Shown here one piece after another: positions 51,206-51,310 of a stretch of DNA of 51,310 nucleotides; position 1 is the stretch's first letter, and each line of letters opens with the position of its first letter. A program made the position numbers and the translations under genes. The notes under the pieces are model-generated. The model searched no databases and was not told where the DNA came from. It worked only from the letters and a program-made list of their open reading frames with translations. The stretch is from contig JBIICN010000026.1 of the NCBI GenBank assembly GCA_044238845.1, forward strand, positions 1-51,310. Direction: 5' to 3'. The DNA is from UBA4416 sp044238845 (GTDB lineage Bacteria > Bacteroidota > Bacteroidia > B-17B0 > Aurantibacillaceae).

Positions 51206-51310
51206 TTAAGCGTCTAATTCTCCTGCAATTACATTCATGCTACTCATTGTTAAAATAGCATCTGACAACATAATTCCTTTAATCATTTCTGGATATGCTT
51301 GATAATATAT
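51206..51310 (-). CDS. nuoD: NADH-quinone oxidoreductase subunit D, C-terminal end (partial)
   Basis: The last 34 codons of a gene that continues past the window edge. The translation includes YPEMIKGIMLSDAILTMSS and ends NVIAGELDA, matching the C-terminus of the 49-kDa NuoD subunit, which ends in a G-E-(V/L)-D-R-like motif and forms part of the quinone site. The terminal residue is Ala rather than the usual Arg. The stop TAA is at 51208-51206 on the minus strand. Confidence 0.88.
   Translation of the reverse strand: MYYQAYPEMIKGIMLSDAILTMSSMNVIAGELDA

Overview
The window is about 51 kb of AT-rich chromosomal DNA that I assign to the phylum Bacteroidota (class not resolved). The evidence is direct: a secreted serine hydrolase ends in a type IX secretion (T9SS) sorting domain, promoters fit TTTG-N19-TAnnTTTG, Shine-Dalgarno sequences are largely absent, NuoG lacks its large C-terminal domain, and a DAHP synthase is fused N-terminal to chorismate mutase. 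No rRNA, tRNA, CRISPR array, transposase or phage gene was found. No gene-free stretch exceeds 300 bases.

Layout. (1) 1-1062: a cassette-like unit with a long imperfect palindrome and a hypothetical gene of foreign codon usage. (2) 1084-3767: small housekeeping and hypothetical genes and a T9SS cargo hydrolase. (3) 3796-8058 (minus): aspS, a TauE/SafE permease, mltG and a one-domain DEAD-box-like protein, packed as an operon. (4) 8145-10283 (minus): a Tat-exported superoxide dismutase, a biotin carrier protein and a secreted protein. (5) 10455-16967 (plus): solute-binding lipoprotein, membrane DnaJ, alpha/beta hydrolase, GNAT, a TMTC-like TPR membrane protein and a YugP-type protease. (6) 17008-24925: DAHP synthase/chorismate mutase, a 50-residue cysteine-rich microprotein, a second TMTC-like protein, GT2 and GT9 glycosyltransferases, SDR, polysaccharide deacetylase and a thioredoxin-like protein. 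(7) 25085-30579 (minus): a ketosynthase/ACP group resembling part of an aryl-polyene/flexirubin pathway, then a CWC protein, rpmF and yceD. (8) 30697-39363: fbp, a SpoIIE-type phosphatase, YwqK, an AsmA gene broken by a frameshift, a TIP30-like reductase and a universal stress protein. (9) 39524-51310 (minus): respiratory complex I genes nuoD (3' end) through nuoN.

The most unusual feature is in the nuo operon. Three different S23-type four-helix-bundle genes sit in the spacers nuoD/E, nuoJ/K and nuoL/M. Each is bracketed by its own inverted short repeat, often with a 7-bp period. Two further spacers (nuoI/J and nuoM/N) hold matching 12-bp hairpins with no gene. This arrangement recalls the intervening sequences of 23S rRNA genes, but here it lies inside a protein-coding operon. 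It is my best candidate for an undescribed element system. Several dispersed palindromes elsewhere lie against start codons and create false N-terminal extensions; I corrected those starts.
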